Made by a program: the position numbers and the translations under genes. Of a stretch of 64,000 nt of DNA, positions 1-7,656 are shown in pieces. Location: assembly GCA_944319735.1 (NCBI GenBank), contig CALUEU010000003.1, positions 186,001 to 250,000 on the forward strand, in the 5' to 3' direction. The notes beneath the pieces were generated by a model that searched no databases, was not told the origin of the DNA, and was given only the letters and a program-made list of their open reading frames with translations. This DNA comes from an uncultured Methanomassiliicoccus sp. (GTDB lineage Archaea > Thermoplasmatota > Thermoplasmata > Methanomassiliicoccales > Methanomassiliicoccaceae). The number at the start of each line of letters is the position of its first letter. The first letter of the stretch is position 1.

Positions 1-444
1 AAAAAGTTAGGTCTCATCGGCAATCTATCCATCGCATGGCTGACCTCAGCCTTGTTCTTCTTGGGAGGGGCCATCACCGGGCACATTGAAGTCACAGTTC
101 CCATGGGCTTAATGGCTTTCTTAGCTACACTTGGAAGAGAGATCATAAAAGACGTGCAGGATATGGATGCAGACTTTAACCGTACAACTCTTCCGAAGCA
201 GATCGGAAAGAAGAATGCTTCAATTATTTCCTCAATTTTATTCATTGTCGCAGTTATCCTGTCCTTTGAACCCTATCTGTCAGGAAGGTTTGAATTAGCA
301 TATCTGGCGGTAGTTCTGGTTGCAGATGCAATATTCATATACTCTGCTGCAGTTCTCCATCAGAGTCCTAAAAATGGACAAAAGTTTGCAAAATACGGTA
401 TGTTTGTTGCGTTGATCGCATTTTTACTGGGTGGGTTACTATGA
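1..444 (+). CDS. ubiA: UbiA-family prenyltransferase, 3' part (probable digeranylgeranylglyceryl phosphate synthase)
   Basis: Frame 1 is open from the first base, so the gene starts outside the window and about 147 residues of the C-terminal half are visible. It shows a run of hydrophobic membrane segments and the motif GREIIKDVQDMDAD (about residues 40-53 of the fragment), the second Asp-rich, Mg-pyrophosphate-binding motif of UbiA prenyltransferases. The stop overlaps the start of the GGGP synthase gene by 4 bases (ATGA), so the two are translationally coupled. GGGP synthase makes the substrate that an archaeal UbiA enzyme prenylates a second time to give digeranylgeranylglyceryl phosphate, hence the specific call. 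The family is clear; the substrate is inferred from the neighbour. Confidence 0.88.
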   Translation, partial: KKLGLIGNLSIAWLTSALFFLGGAITGHIEVTVPMGLMAFLATLGREIIKDVQDMDADFNRTTLPKQIGKKNASIISSILFIVAVILSFEPYLSGRFELAYLAVVLVADAIFIYSAAVLHQSPKNGQKFAKYGMFVALIAFLLGGLL

Positions 445-1175
445 GTGTTGAAGATTATATTTTGCAGAAGTTGAAAACCGGCGCTTTACACATGACTCTT
501 ATCGATCCTGCGTCTCAAGACCCTTCCGAGGCAGGAAAAATCGCCAAAGATGCCTGCGCTCTTGGAACCGATGCCATCATGATCGGTGGTTCCACAGGAG
601 TTACACAAGATAATCTTGACAAAACCGCTTTGGAAATAAAAAACAACTCAAACATACCTTCCATCTATTTCCCTTCAGGCGCCAGCGCGATGTCTGCAAA
701 CTGTGATGCTATTTATTTTATGAGCATGCTTAACTCCAGAAGCCTGGACTGGGTCATAAGAGAACAGGTTGCAGGTGCTCCTGCCGTTAAGAAGCTCGGC
801 CTGGAGCCGCTTTCAATGGGGTATATCATCGTAGAGCCGGGAATGAAAGTCGGCGAAGTAGGTCAAGCAGACGCGATTCCAAGGGATAATCCCAAGCTTG
901 CTGCTTCTTATGCTATGGCCGGAGAGCTTTTAGGTATGCGTTCAATCTATCTTGAGGCCGGCAGCGGGGCTCCAGCACACGTTCCTTCTGACATGATTTA
1001 CTATGTAAAGAAATCAATATCTGTGCCTTTGATTGTAGGCGGAGGTATCCGCGATGCAGATGCGGCAAAAGAAGTGAAGGATGCAGGAGCAGACGTTATC
1101 GTTACAGGTACAATTGTAGAAGAAAACGGATATCTTTCACGCTTAGAGAGTATAATTAACGCCATCAAAGAATAA
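441..1175 (+). CDS. Geranylgeranylglyceryl phosphate synthase (group II)
   Basis: This 244-residue TIM-barrel enzyme makes the first ether bond of archaeal membrane lipids, joining sn-glycerol-1-phosphate and geranylgeranyl pyrophosphate. Seen in sequence: IDP at residues 21-23, IMIGGSTG at 46-53 (phosphate-binding loop), YLEAGSGAP near 170, VGGGIRD near 200 and VTGTIVEE near 222, the standard landmarks in the right order. Length is normal for the group II, bacterial/euryarchaeal-type family. The ATG overlaps the stop of the upstream ubiA gene, so both lipid genes are probably one transcript. It ends in TAA before a long gene-poor stretch. Confidence 0.95.
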   Translation: MSVEDYILQKLKTGALHMTLIDPASQDPSEAGKIAKDACALGTDAIMIGGSTGVTQDNLDKTALEIKNNSNIPSIYFPSGASAMSANCDAIYFMSMLNSRSLDWVIREQVAGAPAVKKLGLEPLSMGYIIVEPGMKVGEVGQADAIPRDNPKLAASYAMAGELLGMRSIYLEAGSGAPAHVPSDMIYYVKKSISVPLIVGGGIRDADAAKEVKDAGADVIVTGTIVEENGYLSRLESIINAIKE

Positions 1176-1723
1176 ATAATCAGGATCGGCAGTTATAATC
1201 CGTTAGGGAAGTGCCTACTTAGTTAATTATTTATTGTAATTATAAATAATTTGCAATTGACTAATCTGGAAATATAGTAATGAACTCGATCTAAGATCTT
1301 TTGTAATCAATGGTAGCATGTTTGCACTCTCATCGGTACCTCCGCACGATTTAATAATATGGCAAAATATTCACACATGCTGGCTAGTTACAGCTCATAG
1401 ATATTTTTAAGTGTAGACCATATTATTAATTGTAACATCCAGTTAGAATTGTACTGAATTTTATTGCAGAGTTATCATTCATGATTTTAAAGAAGCTGGA
1501 ACTATGAAAATATAGAATAAATCAAACAATAGCCTAATAAATAAGTTCAATATCTAAAAAAATCTAATTTAATAGAAAAATTTGCAAAGAATGTTTTAGC
1601 CAGTAATGATTTCTGCCTTGAATATAAGGCGTTATAACGCACAACTACACTCTGTACTATGTTATTAAATCAATGCGGAGGTTTCGTCTCATATGTTTGC
1701 TGTAAAATACAGCAGTCTCCTAC
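1176..1723. other. Gene-free AT-rich stretch
   Basis: No open frame of useful length, no tRNA-like fold and no clear promoter was found. The only local structure is a short hairpin, GCTGTA-AAA-TACAGC, at about 1699-1713, just before the adhesin 3' remnant. The stretch may be decayed sequence upstream of that remnant, but nothing in it can be aligned by eye to the intact adhesin gene. Confidence 0.5.
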
Positions 1724-1828
1724 TTAAAGAAAGATGATAACAATATAATATACTACGCTGTTGCAGCAGTAATTGTCATTCTGATCATCATCGCTTTAGC
1801 ATATTACTTCATGAAGAAAAAGCAGTGA
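1724..1828 (+). pseudogene. Remnant of a surface-adhesin gene 3' end (C-terminal membrane anchor)
   Basis: This short frame encodes KKDDNN followed by IYYAVAAVIVILIIIALAYY and FMKKKQ. It is almost identical, at DNA and protein level, to the last ~33 codons of the large adhesin gene at 34810-39607. Identity continues past the stop into the shared 3' hairpin. Upstream of about 1724 the similarity stops and the frame closes at TAA 1703-1705, so the rest of the gene is missing. It is therefore a truncated relic or recombination scar of a second adhesin, not a gene. It shows that this organism has or had a family of such proteins with a conserved anchor and 3' UTR. Confidence 0.85.
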
Positions 1829-1847
1829 TGATAACAAACAAAACAAA

Positions 1848-1872
1848 TTACTGAACGCGAAAGCGTCAGTAA
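1848..1872 (+). terminator. Hairpin after adhesin remnant, T-rich tail
   Basis: TTACTGA and CGC pair with GCG and TCAGTAA around a GAAA tetraloop, with one bulged A, and a T-rich run follows. The same hairpin follows the intact adhesin gene at 39627-39651. It fits an intrinsic terminator or 3'-end stabilising element. Confidence 0.65.
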
Positions 1873-1958
1873 ACTCCTTTATATTTTTTTCTTTTATAAA
1901 CTTTTGAATTCAAATACTTTTTTCACTCACATACTCAATTCATTAAATCATTTGGCAG

Positions 1959-2234
1959 TTAAGACTTCATTAGACAACAATGACTTTTCATCATCAGCCA
2001 ATTGTTTTGTTTTTTCAATTCTTTTTGACTTGTGAGTAAGTGTTTATTTTCATCACTGACACAATTCACTTCTGTACAATCTCTATCAAACGACTGCTTA
2101 ATCAAACGCAGATTTCGTATCACAGTTAAAATTATCATCAACGCAGTAAAAATGAACTCAAAATAGGAACTCTTTGCAGCAGTTTTTCCTTTCAAAAATT
2201 CATTCAAGCAATCATTTTTCTTTAAAATTTTCAT
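1959..2234 (-). CDS. Small hypothetical membrane protein
   Basis: This is a 91-residue protein I do not recognise. It starts with ATG preceded by GGAGGT ten bases upstream, a strong ribosome-binding site that argues for a real gene in this otherwise empty region. One hydrophobic stretch (FIFTALMIILTVI, about residues 28-40) looks like a single membrane span. The remainder is polar and Lys/Asn-rich, ending with SHCC near the C-terminus. Base composition is AT-rich like its surroundings. It stands alone between the adhesin remnant and the repeat array, so context gives no function. Confidence 0.5.
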   Translation of the reverse strand: MKILKKNDCLNEFLKGKTAAKSSYFEFIFTALMIILTVIRNLRLIKQSFDRDCTEVNCVSDENKHLLTSQKELKKQNNWLMMKSHCCLMKS

Positions 2235-2870
2235 TTTTTGATTTACCTCCTTTTTTGTTCTTGATCACCATATCTAACAAGGGTATTTCAATACTTTTTT
2301 TGAATCACTCAATATAAAAATCTGGCTTTTCGATAGTTTTAATAGGGGAAAAAATAAAAGAAACTTGAAAACTCAAGAAAAATGACAAAATACTCATTTT
2401 CAATGAGTTTTCGTATGACTTAAAACGCATGAGATGAAGGAAACAATGCACACCTATGATGAACAGGATCTATCGTTTGCTGGGTTCATCAGATGCAGAG
2501 TTTTAGACACATCCTACATTCATTTTCTGGATGCTATAATCTGTGTTTCCATGCTTGAGCAAAATTGCTGATGACTGTAAGTTCTCAATTCTTGGCCGTT
2601 ATGCAAACAATGAAGTCAGCGGCCAGCAGCATATCTTGCGATGATTTCATGTTATTTCGTCTGCTGTGACTCTTATAGAATTATGTTTAGCCACTTTCGA
2701 AGCATCGCCACATCTAGTTCAGCCATTTTTACAGCTTATTCGCTTGTTTTTTGTTGTTGAGAGCCTTACGTGCACATGGTAAATTGAAGGGGACGTTTAG
2801 GCGGCATTTGAGGTGTCGAGCATGTTGCAACGCAATCGTATTTGACTCAAAATTTCATAAAATAATCGTA
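2235..2870. other. Gene-poor region with possible decayed coding scraps
   Basis: There is no intact gene. A 41-codon frame at 2446-2571 begins with ATG after AAGGA and encodes a protein starting MHTYDEQDLSFAGF. A second scrap near 2578-2645 reads FSILGRYANNEV in one frame before a stop. The base composition here is less AT-biased than the flanks, as expected for broken coding sequence, but I cannot assign a family. No promoter or RNA fold stands out. Confidence 0.3.
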
Positions 2871-2874
2871 AAAT

Positions 2875-3100
2875 CTTCAAAAAACAGTTCCAGTGGAAAT
2901 AAAGCAATTTGCAAAAAATGACGGGCAGGGGATATTGCGTGCTCACGGGTACGCGCGAGTATAAGGAAGTTGCTTGTCTGTATATATTTTAACAATTAGA
3001 TATTAAAAAATGACATGATTTTGATATTTAAGTTTAATTGCAGTTTTTCGTGATATAATTTAATCTTGTTACATTTTGATAATTTGATAAAATAGACATC
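2875..3100 (+). repeat. Tandem repeat unit A (origin-box-like motif, GC-rich block, AT-rich segment)
   Basis: Unit A has four parts in order: TTCCAGTGGAAATAAAGC at 2888-2905, GACGGGCAGGGG near 2920, a GC-rich block GCTCACGGGTACGCGCGAGT ending about 2960, and an AT-rich stretch containing TGATATAATTT at about 3051-3061 and TTTGATAAAATAG ending about 3095. The same order recurs in units B and C. The first motif closely matches the core of the archaeal origin recognition box, an Orc1/Cdc6-binding site. Function is inferred; the repeat itself is plain in the sequence. Confidence 0.8.
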
Positions 3101-3284
3101 TAGGGTCGTTTACGGAAATGAAAACTGCACAGAAATGCTGTTTAAGAAAACAGATAGCTTGCATGCGTGCATGAAGTTAATGAAATGACGCTTCAAACGT
3201 TTTTGAGATCTTAAGCATCTTATCGTAAGTGTGCATTTTAGCTCAAATTTGAAAGCAGACTAGTGAAAAAATCATCAAAAAATC

Positions 3285-3520
3285 ATCGAAATTTTTCAAA
3301 AAGACATTCGAGTAAATTTTCAGGCATGTCGCAAAAATCGCCGGCAGGGACTATTGCGCGCTCACGGGTACGCGCGAGTATAACGAAAACACCCATGTAG
3401 ATATATCTGTACACGAAGATATATCTAAAAGCTACATTTTTAATTATTTAAGCTTGTCTGTAATTTTTCATGATATAATTTCATTTTATTACATTTTGAT
3501 TTTTTGATAAAATAGGCGTT
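3285..3520 (+). repeat. Tandem repeat unit B (diverged first motif)
   Basis: Unit B keeps the CGGCAGGGACTATTGCGCGC and TCACGGGTACGCGCGAGT blocks (about 3342-3380) and the AT-rich segment with CATGATATAATTTC (about 3469-3482) and TTTGATAAAATAG (ending near 3515). The TTCCAGTGGAAA motif has decayed to ATTCGAGTAAAT near 3306. It lies about 420 bp after unit A. Confidence 0.75.
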
Positions 3521-3777
3521 TCCGCAGTCGTTTTCTAACAAGAAAAGTTGCAAAGAAAATGCTGTTTTAGAAAAGTAGAAAAATTGAATCGAAAACTATT
3601 ATGCAAAGCGTAAGCACACTTAGCTCTGTTTCATTCTCATTTTCGATGCTTGCGTATTTGCACGAAGTTAAAAGGTGTAATTACCTCAAACATTTTCAAA
3701 ATGTTGAGCATTGCAACGTAAGCGCATTTTAGACTAAAACTCAAAAATAGCGTAGTGAAAAACTGATCAAAAAATCA

Positions 3778-3990
3778 AAAAATCTTCGAAAAAACAGTTC
3801 CAGTGGAAATGAAGCAAACTTGCAAAAAATGACGGGCAGGGATTATTGCGCGCTCACGGGCGCGCGCGAGTATAACGAAAATGATCACTCATTAAAATAC
3901 GGAACTTGATATTTTTTAAAATTCCAAGTTTTTTGATATTTAAATTTATCTGCAATTTTTCATGATATAATTTCATTTTATTGCATTTTT
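3778..3990 (+). repeat. Tandem repeat unit C (origin-box-like motif retained)
   Basis: TTCCAGTGGAAATGAAGC at 3798-3815 is followed by GACGGGCAGGGATTATTG, GCGCGCTCACGGGCGCGCGC (about 3831-3868) and CATGATATAATTTC (about 3961-3974), matching units A and B in order and spacing. It lies about 490 bp after unit B. Blocks shared by A and C are nearly identical in an otherwise diverged background, which suggests selection on those blocks. Confidence 0.8.
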
Positions 3991-4189
3991 AACTGCATAA
4001 TAAAAATGTATTTGCAAATACTCAAAATGCAGCAAAATGAACCCTAAAATTTGATGATTTTCACTCACACTTGATCTAAGAAACTTACCCATTTTGAGGA
4101 TTCTACAGTTATGTAATGATATCTAGCTGTCCAAAAATAGAAGAAAAATTGTGCCCTAGTTCGTCTTGCAACCGGGAGTTTCAATGACC

Positions 4190-4783
4190 TCAAATCATTT
4201 TAAGAAACATCTCATGAATTCTTGAGTCACCGGAAAGCTCGGGATGGAAGCTCAAACCTATCAAATTGTCTTGTTTAGCCATGACGATTTTGTCATCATA
4301 GTATGATAAAGCTTCACATTTTCCGTAGACTTCTTCGATCAGCGGTCCCCGGATAAAGATCCCGGGAAATGGAGAATCAAATCCTTTAACATCAAGCGGA
4401 GCCTCGAAACTTTCTCTTTGTCTGCCAAAGGCATTGCGGTCGACTCTCATATCCATAATTTTGAGAAGCTCAGTTTTAGTCTTCGCTACTTCTTCATCTC
4501 CTTCTTTGGCCATTAAAATGCAGCCGGCGCAGGTCCCCATGATTGGAACGCCTTCTTCAGCAGCTTTTATCAAAGGGTCATGCAAGTCGAATCTTTTGAG
4601 AAGTTTAGAAATCGTGGTGCTTTCTCCACCGGGCAGTATCAATGCAGAAGATTCACTCAGTTCTTTTGGATGGCGTACAGCAACTGCTTCGCCGCTTAAC
4701 CCAAGGTTGTCGAGAGCCTGGGATACCATATCTATATGCTCAGGGACAGCCCCCTGCAGTGAGATAATGCCGATCTTCATCAA
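4190..4783 (-). CDS. pdxT: Pyridoxal 5'-phosphate synthase glutaminase subunit PdxT
   Basis: This class I glutamine amidotransferase hydrolyses glutamine and channels ammonia to PdxS for vitamin B6 synthesis. At 197 residues the length is typical. Visible motifs: GGESTT (52-57), GTCAG with nucleophile Cys85, RNAFGRQ in the middle, FIRGP, and SFHPEL with catalytic His180 and Glu182. The first two codons are both Met; MKIGIISLQG starting at 4780 is the usual N-terminus. PdxS is not in this window. The ABC ATPase gene lies 41 bp upstream on the same strand, so the two may be cotranscribed. Confidence 0.95.
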   Translation of the reverse strand: MMKIGIISLQGAVPEHIDMVSQALDNLGLSGEAVAVRHPKELSESSALILPGGESTTISKLLKRFDLHDPLIKAAEEGVPIMGTCAGCILMAKEGDEEVAKTKTELLKIMDMRVDRNAFGRQRESFEAPLDVKGFDSPFPGIFIRGPLIEEVYGKCEALSYYDDKIVMAKQDNLIGLSFHPELSGDSRIHEMFLKMI

Positions 4784-4824
4784 GTGCCTTCAGTATGCGA
4801 CAAGAACAAAAACATTTCGTATGT

Positions 4825-5604
4825 TCAGTACTCAGCGATAGTCCTTCCATTAATCTTGTGAACGCTGACAGAAACACCGTAAAGTTCGCTGAGATTTTCA
4901 CTTGTGAGAGTATCAACCCCGCCGTCCCTGATGATCGTGCCGTCTTTTATCATGATAATACGTTCAAACTCTGGGCCGATATCTGCAGGGTCATGTGTAA
5001 CCATTATAATCGTATGGCCGGTCTTTACCAGACCTTCTATTGACCTCCTCACGAGGTACTTTCCGCTTATGTCGAGAGAGTTCATCGGTTCATCTAATAT
5101 CAAAGCTTCAGGGTCATTCACCAAAGCCCTAGCCATAATGACACGTCTCATCTCTCCGCTGGAAAATGCTTTTAAGTGTCTGCTTTTAAGCTGAAGAGCA
5201 CAGGCGTTTTTCAGTGCGGAGTCGGCTCTCTTCCTCATCTCCTCATCAATGCTCTGAGATCTATTAGTCCCTACAGACCCGAAGAATCCCGAGAGGACGG
5301 CATCTTCAGCCGTCACATCTTTGCGGAAATCCGCCTGAATTTCATTAGAAACAATGCCAAAAGCCTTTCTGATGTCAAAAATGTTCCAGAGGGTTTTGCC
5401 GTAAACTTTCACGCTTCCATTGGTAGCACTGTCGCAGCGATATTCCCCGACCATGGTTTTTACCAGAGAAGACTTGCCGGAGCCGTTCTGCCCTAGAATG
5501 ACAATTCTCTCACCGCATTCTATCTTCAGATTTATGTTATGCAAGATGTTCTTGTCTTCCTTTCTTACGAAAACATTCTTCATTTCGATTAAGGGCTGAG
5601 ACAC
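4825..5604 (-). CDS. ABC transporter ATP-binding protein (soluble, YlmA/ModF-like)
   Basis: This is a single 259-residue ABC ATPase. Walker A GQNGSGKS is at 38-45, the signature FSSGEMRR near 145, Walker B ALILDEP near 170 and the switch His in VTHD near 205. No permease or binding protein is encoded next to it, which is common for the YlmA/ModF subgroup whose substrate is unclear. The long alpha-helical insert between Walker A and signature also fits. pdxT follows 41 bp downstream. The ATPase call is certain; substrate and partner cannot be told from the sequence. Confidence 0.85.
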   Translation of the reverse strand: MSQPLIEMKNVFVRKEDKNILHNINLKIECGERIVILGQNGSGKSSLVKTMVGEYRCDSATNGSVKVYGKTLWNIFDIRKAFGIVSNEIQADFRKDVTAEDAVLSGFFGSVGTNRSQSIDEEMRKRADSALKNACALQLKSRHLKAFSSGEMRRVIMARALVNDPEALILDEPMNSLDISGKYLVRRSIEGLVKTGHTIIMVTHDPADIGPEFERIIMIKDGTIIRDGGVDTLTSENLSELYGVSVSVHKINGRTIAEY

Positions 5605-5722
5605 ACTCAGAACATCACTCCAGTTGATAATATTCTTTTGCTTGTCCGCCGTAGAATCGGGATAATGTCATATATCATCCGTTTGAACGTAGCCACAGAT
5701 TAATTGGCATCGAGGAGCTACT

Positions 5723-6469
5723 ATGAATAATGATAGAGAGCAAATAAGAATGAAGCTTGAATCAAGAGAACGTGTAGAACGCATGAAAAATGGTGGAGAG
5801 GATATGAGAGCTACTCTTGCCAGCCAAGAAATTCAGAAAGGAAACACTTCTGAAAACGGTTTCATGAGCCACAGGGAAGAAGAACTCCGCAACAATGTTC
5901 AAAACAGCAAATCCGACCCTTATCGCGGATATGGAGAAGATCAGAGAGCTATGATGGCCTCATGGGGGCACAATAATTCTTCAAGGGAAGATCTGAAAAA
6001 ATACTCTGAAGAAGAACTTCAGCTAAGAGAAGAGACCCTTTCCCGCACTCCTGCAGATCATGATCCAAAGTATCGCATTGTCGGAGAAACATATGCTCCC
6101 ACACCTCAGGGAATGAGGGCGGTAGGAGACGAATCAAGAGAACAGCACAGCATCTACTCTGATGAAATGAAAAACAAACCTTCACAATCCCACAAAGTCA
6201 GAGTAATGGATTCAGATTCCGATTCTTCAGACGGCAACAACATGGCCCAGAAAGCCCGTGATATGGGCAGCAGGACTATGCAGCGTGCTAAAGACATGGG
6301 AAATATGATGGAAAACAAGGCTAGAGAAATGGACGAAGCCCATGTTGTGGAACATTCAGCTCATAAGGCAGGAAGTACGCTGGGATCAATATTCAGCCGT
6401 GCCAAAACTGCAGCAAGAGAGCTGAGTGACGGGTTCCGTGAAGGTTACTCTAAAGATAATAAAAAATAA
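5723..6469 (+). CDS. Hydrophilic, probably disordered protein of unknown function
   Basis: This 248-residue protein is not recognised. It has no signal peptide or membrane span and is very rich in Glu, Arg, Lys, Ser, Asn and Met. Three near-repeats begin MRATLASQE, DQRAMMASWG and PQGMRAVGDE. From about residue 175 on, amphipathic helical repeats of the type KARDMGSRT / RAKDMGNMM / KAREMDEA appear, followed by a short Gly/Ala helix. This recalls LEA-like or apolipoprotein-like proteins, but that is only a resemblance. The start ATG has GAGGAG seven bases upstream, so the gene is real. It is divergent from the ABC ATPase gene and convergent with the Sec61-beta gene. Confidence 0.65.
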   Translation: MNNDREQIRMKLESRERVERMKNGGEDMRATLASQEIQKGNTSENGFMSHREEELRNNVQNSKSDPYRGYGEDQRAMMASWGHNNSSREDLKKYSEEELQLREETLSRTPADHDPKYRIVGETYAPTPQGMRAVGDESREQHSIYSDEMKNKPSQSHKVRVMDSDSDSSDGNNMAQKARDMGSRTMQRAKDMGNMMENKAREMDEAHVVEHSAHKAGSTLGSIFSRAKTAARELSDGFREGYSKDNKK

Positions 6470-6470
6470 T

Positions 6471-6485
6471 CTCACTAGCAGTGAG
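6471..6485. terminator. Short hairpin between convergent genes
   Basis: CTCACT-AGC-AGTGAG forms a perfect six-pair hairpin directly after the 5723-6469 gene and before the end of the convergent Sec61-beta gene. A related sequence, TCACTAGCAG, recurs 20 bases on. There is no T-run, so the terminator role is tentative. Confidence 0.4.
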
Positions 6486-6523
6486 AATGACGTCTATTCA
6501 GTCACTAGCAGCGGATCTTCAGC

Positions 6524-6694
6524 TCATGCTGCAGGCCAAATGAACCCTGCAATGCAGACTACGGCTATTACTGCGATAATTATGCCGACTACAGTCCAAG
6601 GTTTAAGAACGGGACCTTTTGAAGTTTCGTTATCAAAATAGCGGATCAAACCAGCAGCTGACTGAAATCCCTGTCCTTTCTTTTTAGATGCCAT
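6524..6694 (-). CDS. secG: Preprotein translocase Sec61-beta subunit (SecG)
   Basis: This 56-residue tail-anchored subunit of the SecYE-beta channel inserts in the cell membrane. The N-terminus MASKKKGQGFQSAAGLIRYF is the hallmark of archaeal Sec61-beta (basic start, then the conserved SAAGLIRYFD/E motif), followed by one membrane span (VVGIIIAVIAVVCIAGFIW). The frame stays open upstream, but homology begins at the ATG at 6694. No strong ribosome site precedes it, so the message may have a very short leader. Confidence 0.9.
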   Translation of the reverse strand: MASKKKGQGFQSAAGLIRYFDNETSKGPVLKPWTVVGIIIAVIAVVCIAGFIWPAA

Positions 6695-6840
6695 ATTTAA
6701 CCGGGCGAAGTAAATATTGTTTGGTATATATCCTTTTGCAAGTGCGTTACTCATATCAGCGAGCAAAATACACACATTTGCATTTCCGTTCTAAAAACGG
6801 AAAAAGGTTATAACGGCCTACTTGACATTAAAATTAGAGT

Positions 6841-7656
6841 GTGGCTGTTCTTATCGGGTGTAGTGGTTGGGCATACGGGGATTGGGCTGGACGCTTCTAT
6901 CCTTTAGATGTTGCACGCAGGAAAGAAGAATGGTTGAGGTATTATGCCTCATTTTTTGATACTGTAGAGATCAATACCACATTTGATAGAGAACCAAATG
7001 AATATCTGATCAATGGTTGGGTGAGTAGAGGAAAAACTCTCAAAAATTTTGATTATTCCATAACTCTGCCGTCAAAAATATTCAAGGATGCCGACAGGGC
7101 ACTGCAGTTTGAAGAATGGTGCTTACACACTCTGAATGAAGGCGGGGTACTTGGATCCGCAGTGATTCAGACACCGTTGGATTATCAGAATAATCTTTCA
7201 AACAGAGAAAACATGCGCAGAATTCTGGATCTTCTTGACACTGACAATTATAATTACATTGTAGAATTCAGAAATCCCTCATGGTTTGATGAAAACGGGC
7301 TTTTGGAATCTTCAAGAGAGCTTTTGAATGACTACCGGGTAGGATGTATACTCTCTGATGAGTTTTCCCTGCCGATGGACTGCAGCGGTGAGAAAGTTTA
7401 CATCAGGCTGAGGGGAAAAGGAAAGTCAGAATATCCCGGTGACAATCAGTATCAATACACAGATGCGGAGTTGGCATGGTTCAAAGGACTGCTGGATGAT
7501 GCGGCGAAAAGCTGTAAGGAGATCAGAGTTTACTTTGAAAACAGTGCAGCGGCGAGAAGCGTTTATGACGCCCTGCGGCTAATGGACATCCTGCAGATTC
7601 CCCACAGGATAAAAGAAATGAAGGATGCCGAAGCACCCAGGATCATCGCGAAGTAG
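6841..7656 (+). CDS. DUF72 (YecE-family) protein
   Basis: This 271-residue TIM-barrel-like protein belongs to DUF72. Recognisable landmarks are IGCSGWAYGDWAGRFYP at the N-terminus, FDTVEINTTFDREP near residue 40, the central VEFRNPSWF and the C-terminal VYFENS. Biochemical function of the family is unknown. The start is GTG at 6841. The gene ends in TAG, one of only two amber stops in the window, and its last 14 bases overlap the convergent deoxyhypusine-synthase-like gene. Confidence 0.88.
   Translation: MAVLIGCSGWAYGDWAGRFYPLDVARRKEEWLRYYASFFDTVEINTTFDREPNEYLINGWVSRGKTLKNFDYSITLPSKIFKDADRALQFEEWCLHTLNEGGVLGSAVIQTPLDYQNNLSNRENMRRILDLLDTDNYNYIVEFRNPSWFDENGLLESSRELLNDYRVGCILSDEFSLPMDCSGEKVYIRLRGKGKSEYPGDNQYQYTDAELAWFKGLLDDAAKSCKEIRVYFENSAAARSVYDALRLMDILQIPHRIKEMKDAEAPRIIAK

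Noticed and set aside
2446-2571. 41-codon frame as a real small gene or transposase start
   Set aside because: Too short, no family match and followed by stops in all useful frames; kept only as possible decayed sequence.
2875-3990. Three-unit repeat as a CRISPR array
   Set aside because: Units are ~420-490 bp apart and spacers are themselves repeated; no cas genes and no 25-40 bp repeat/spacer rhythm.
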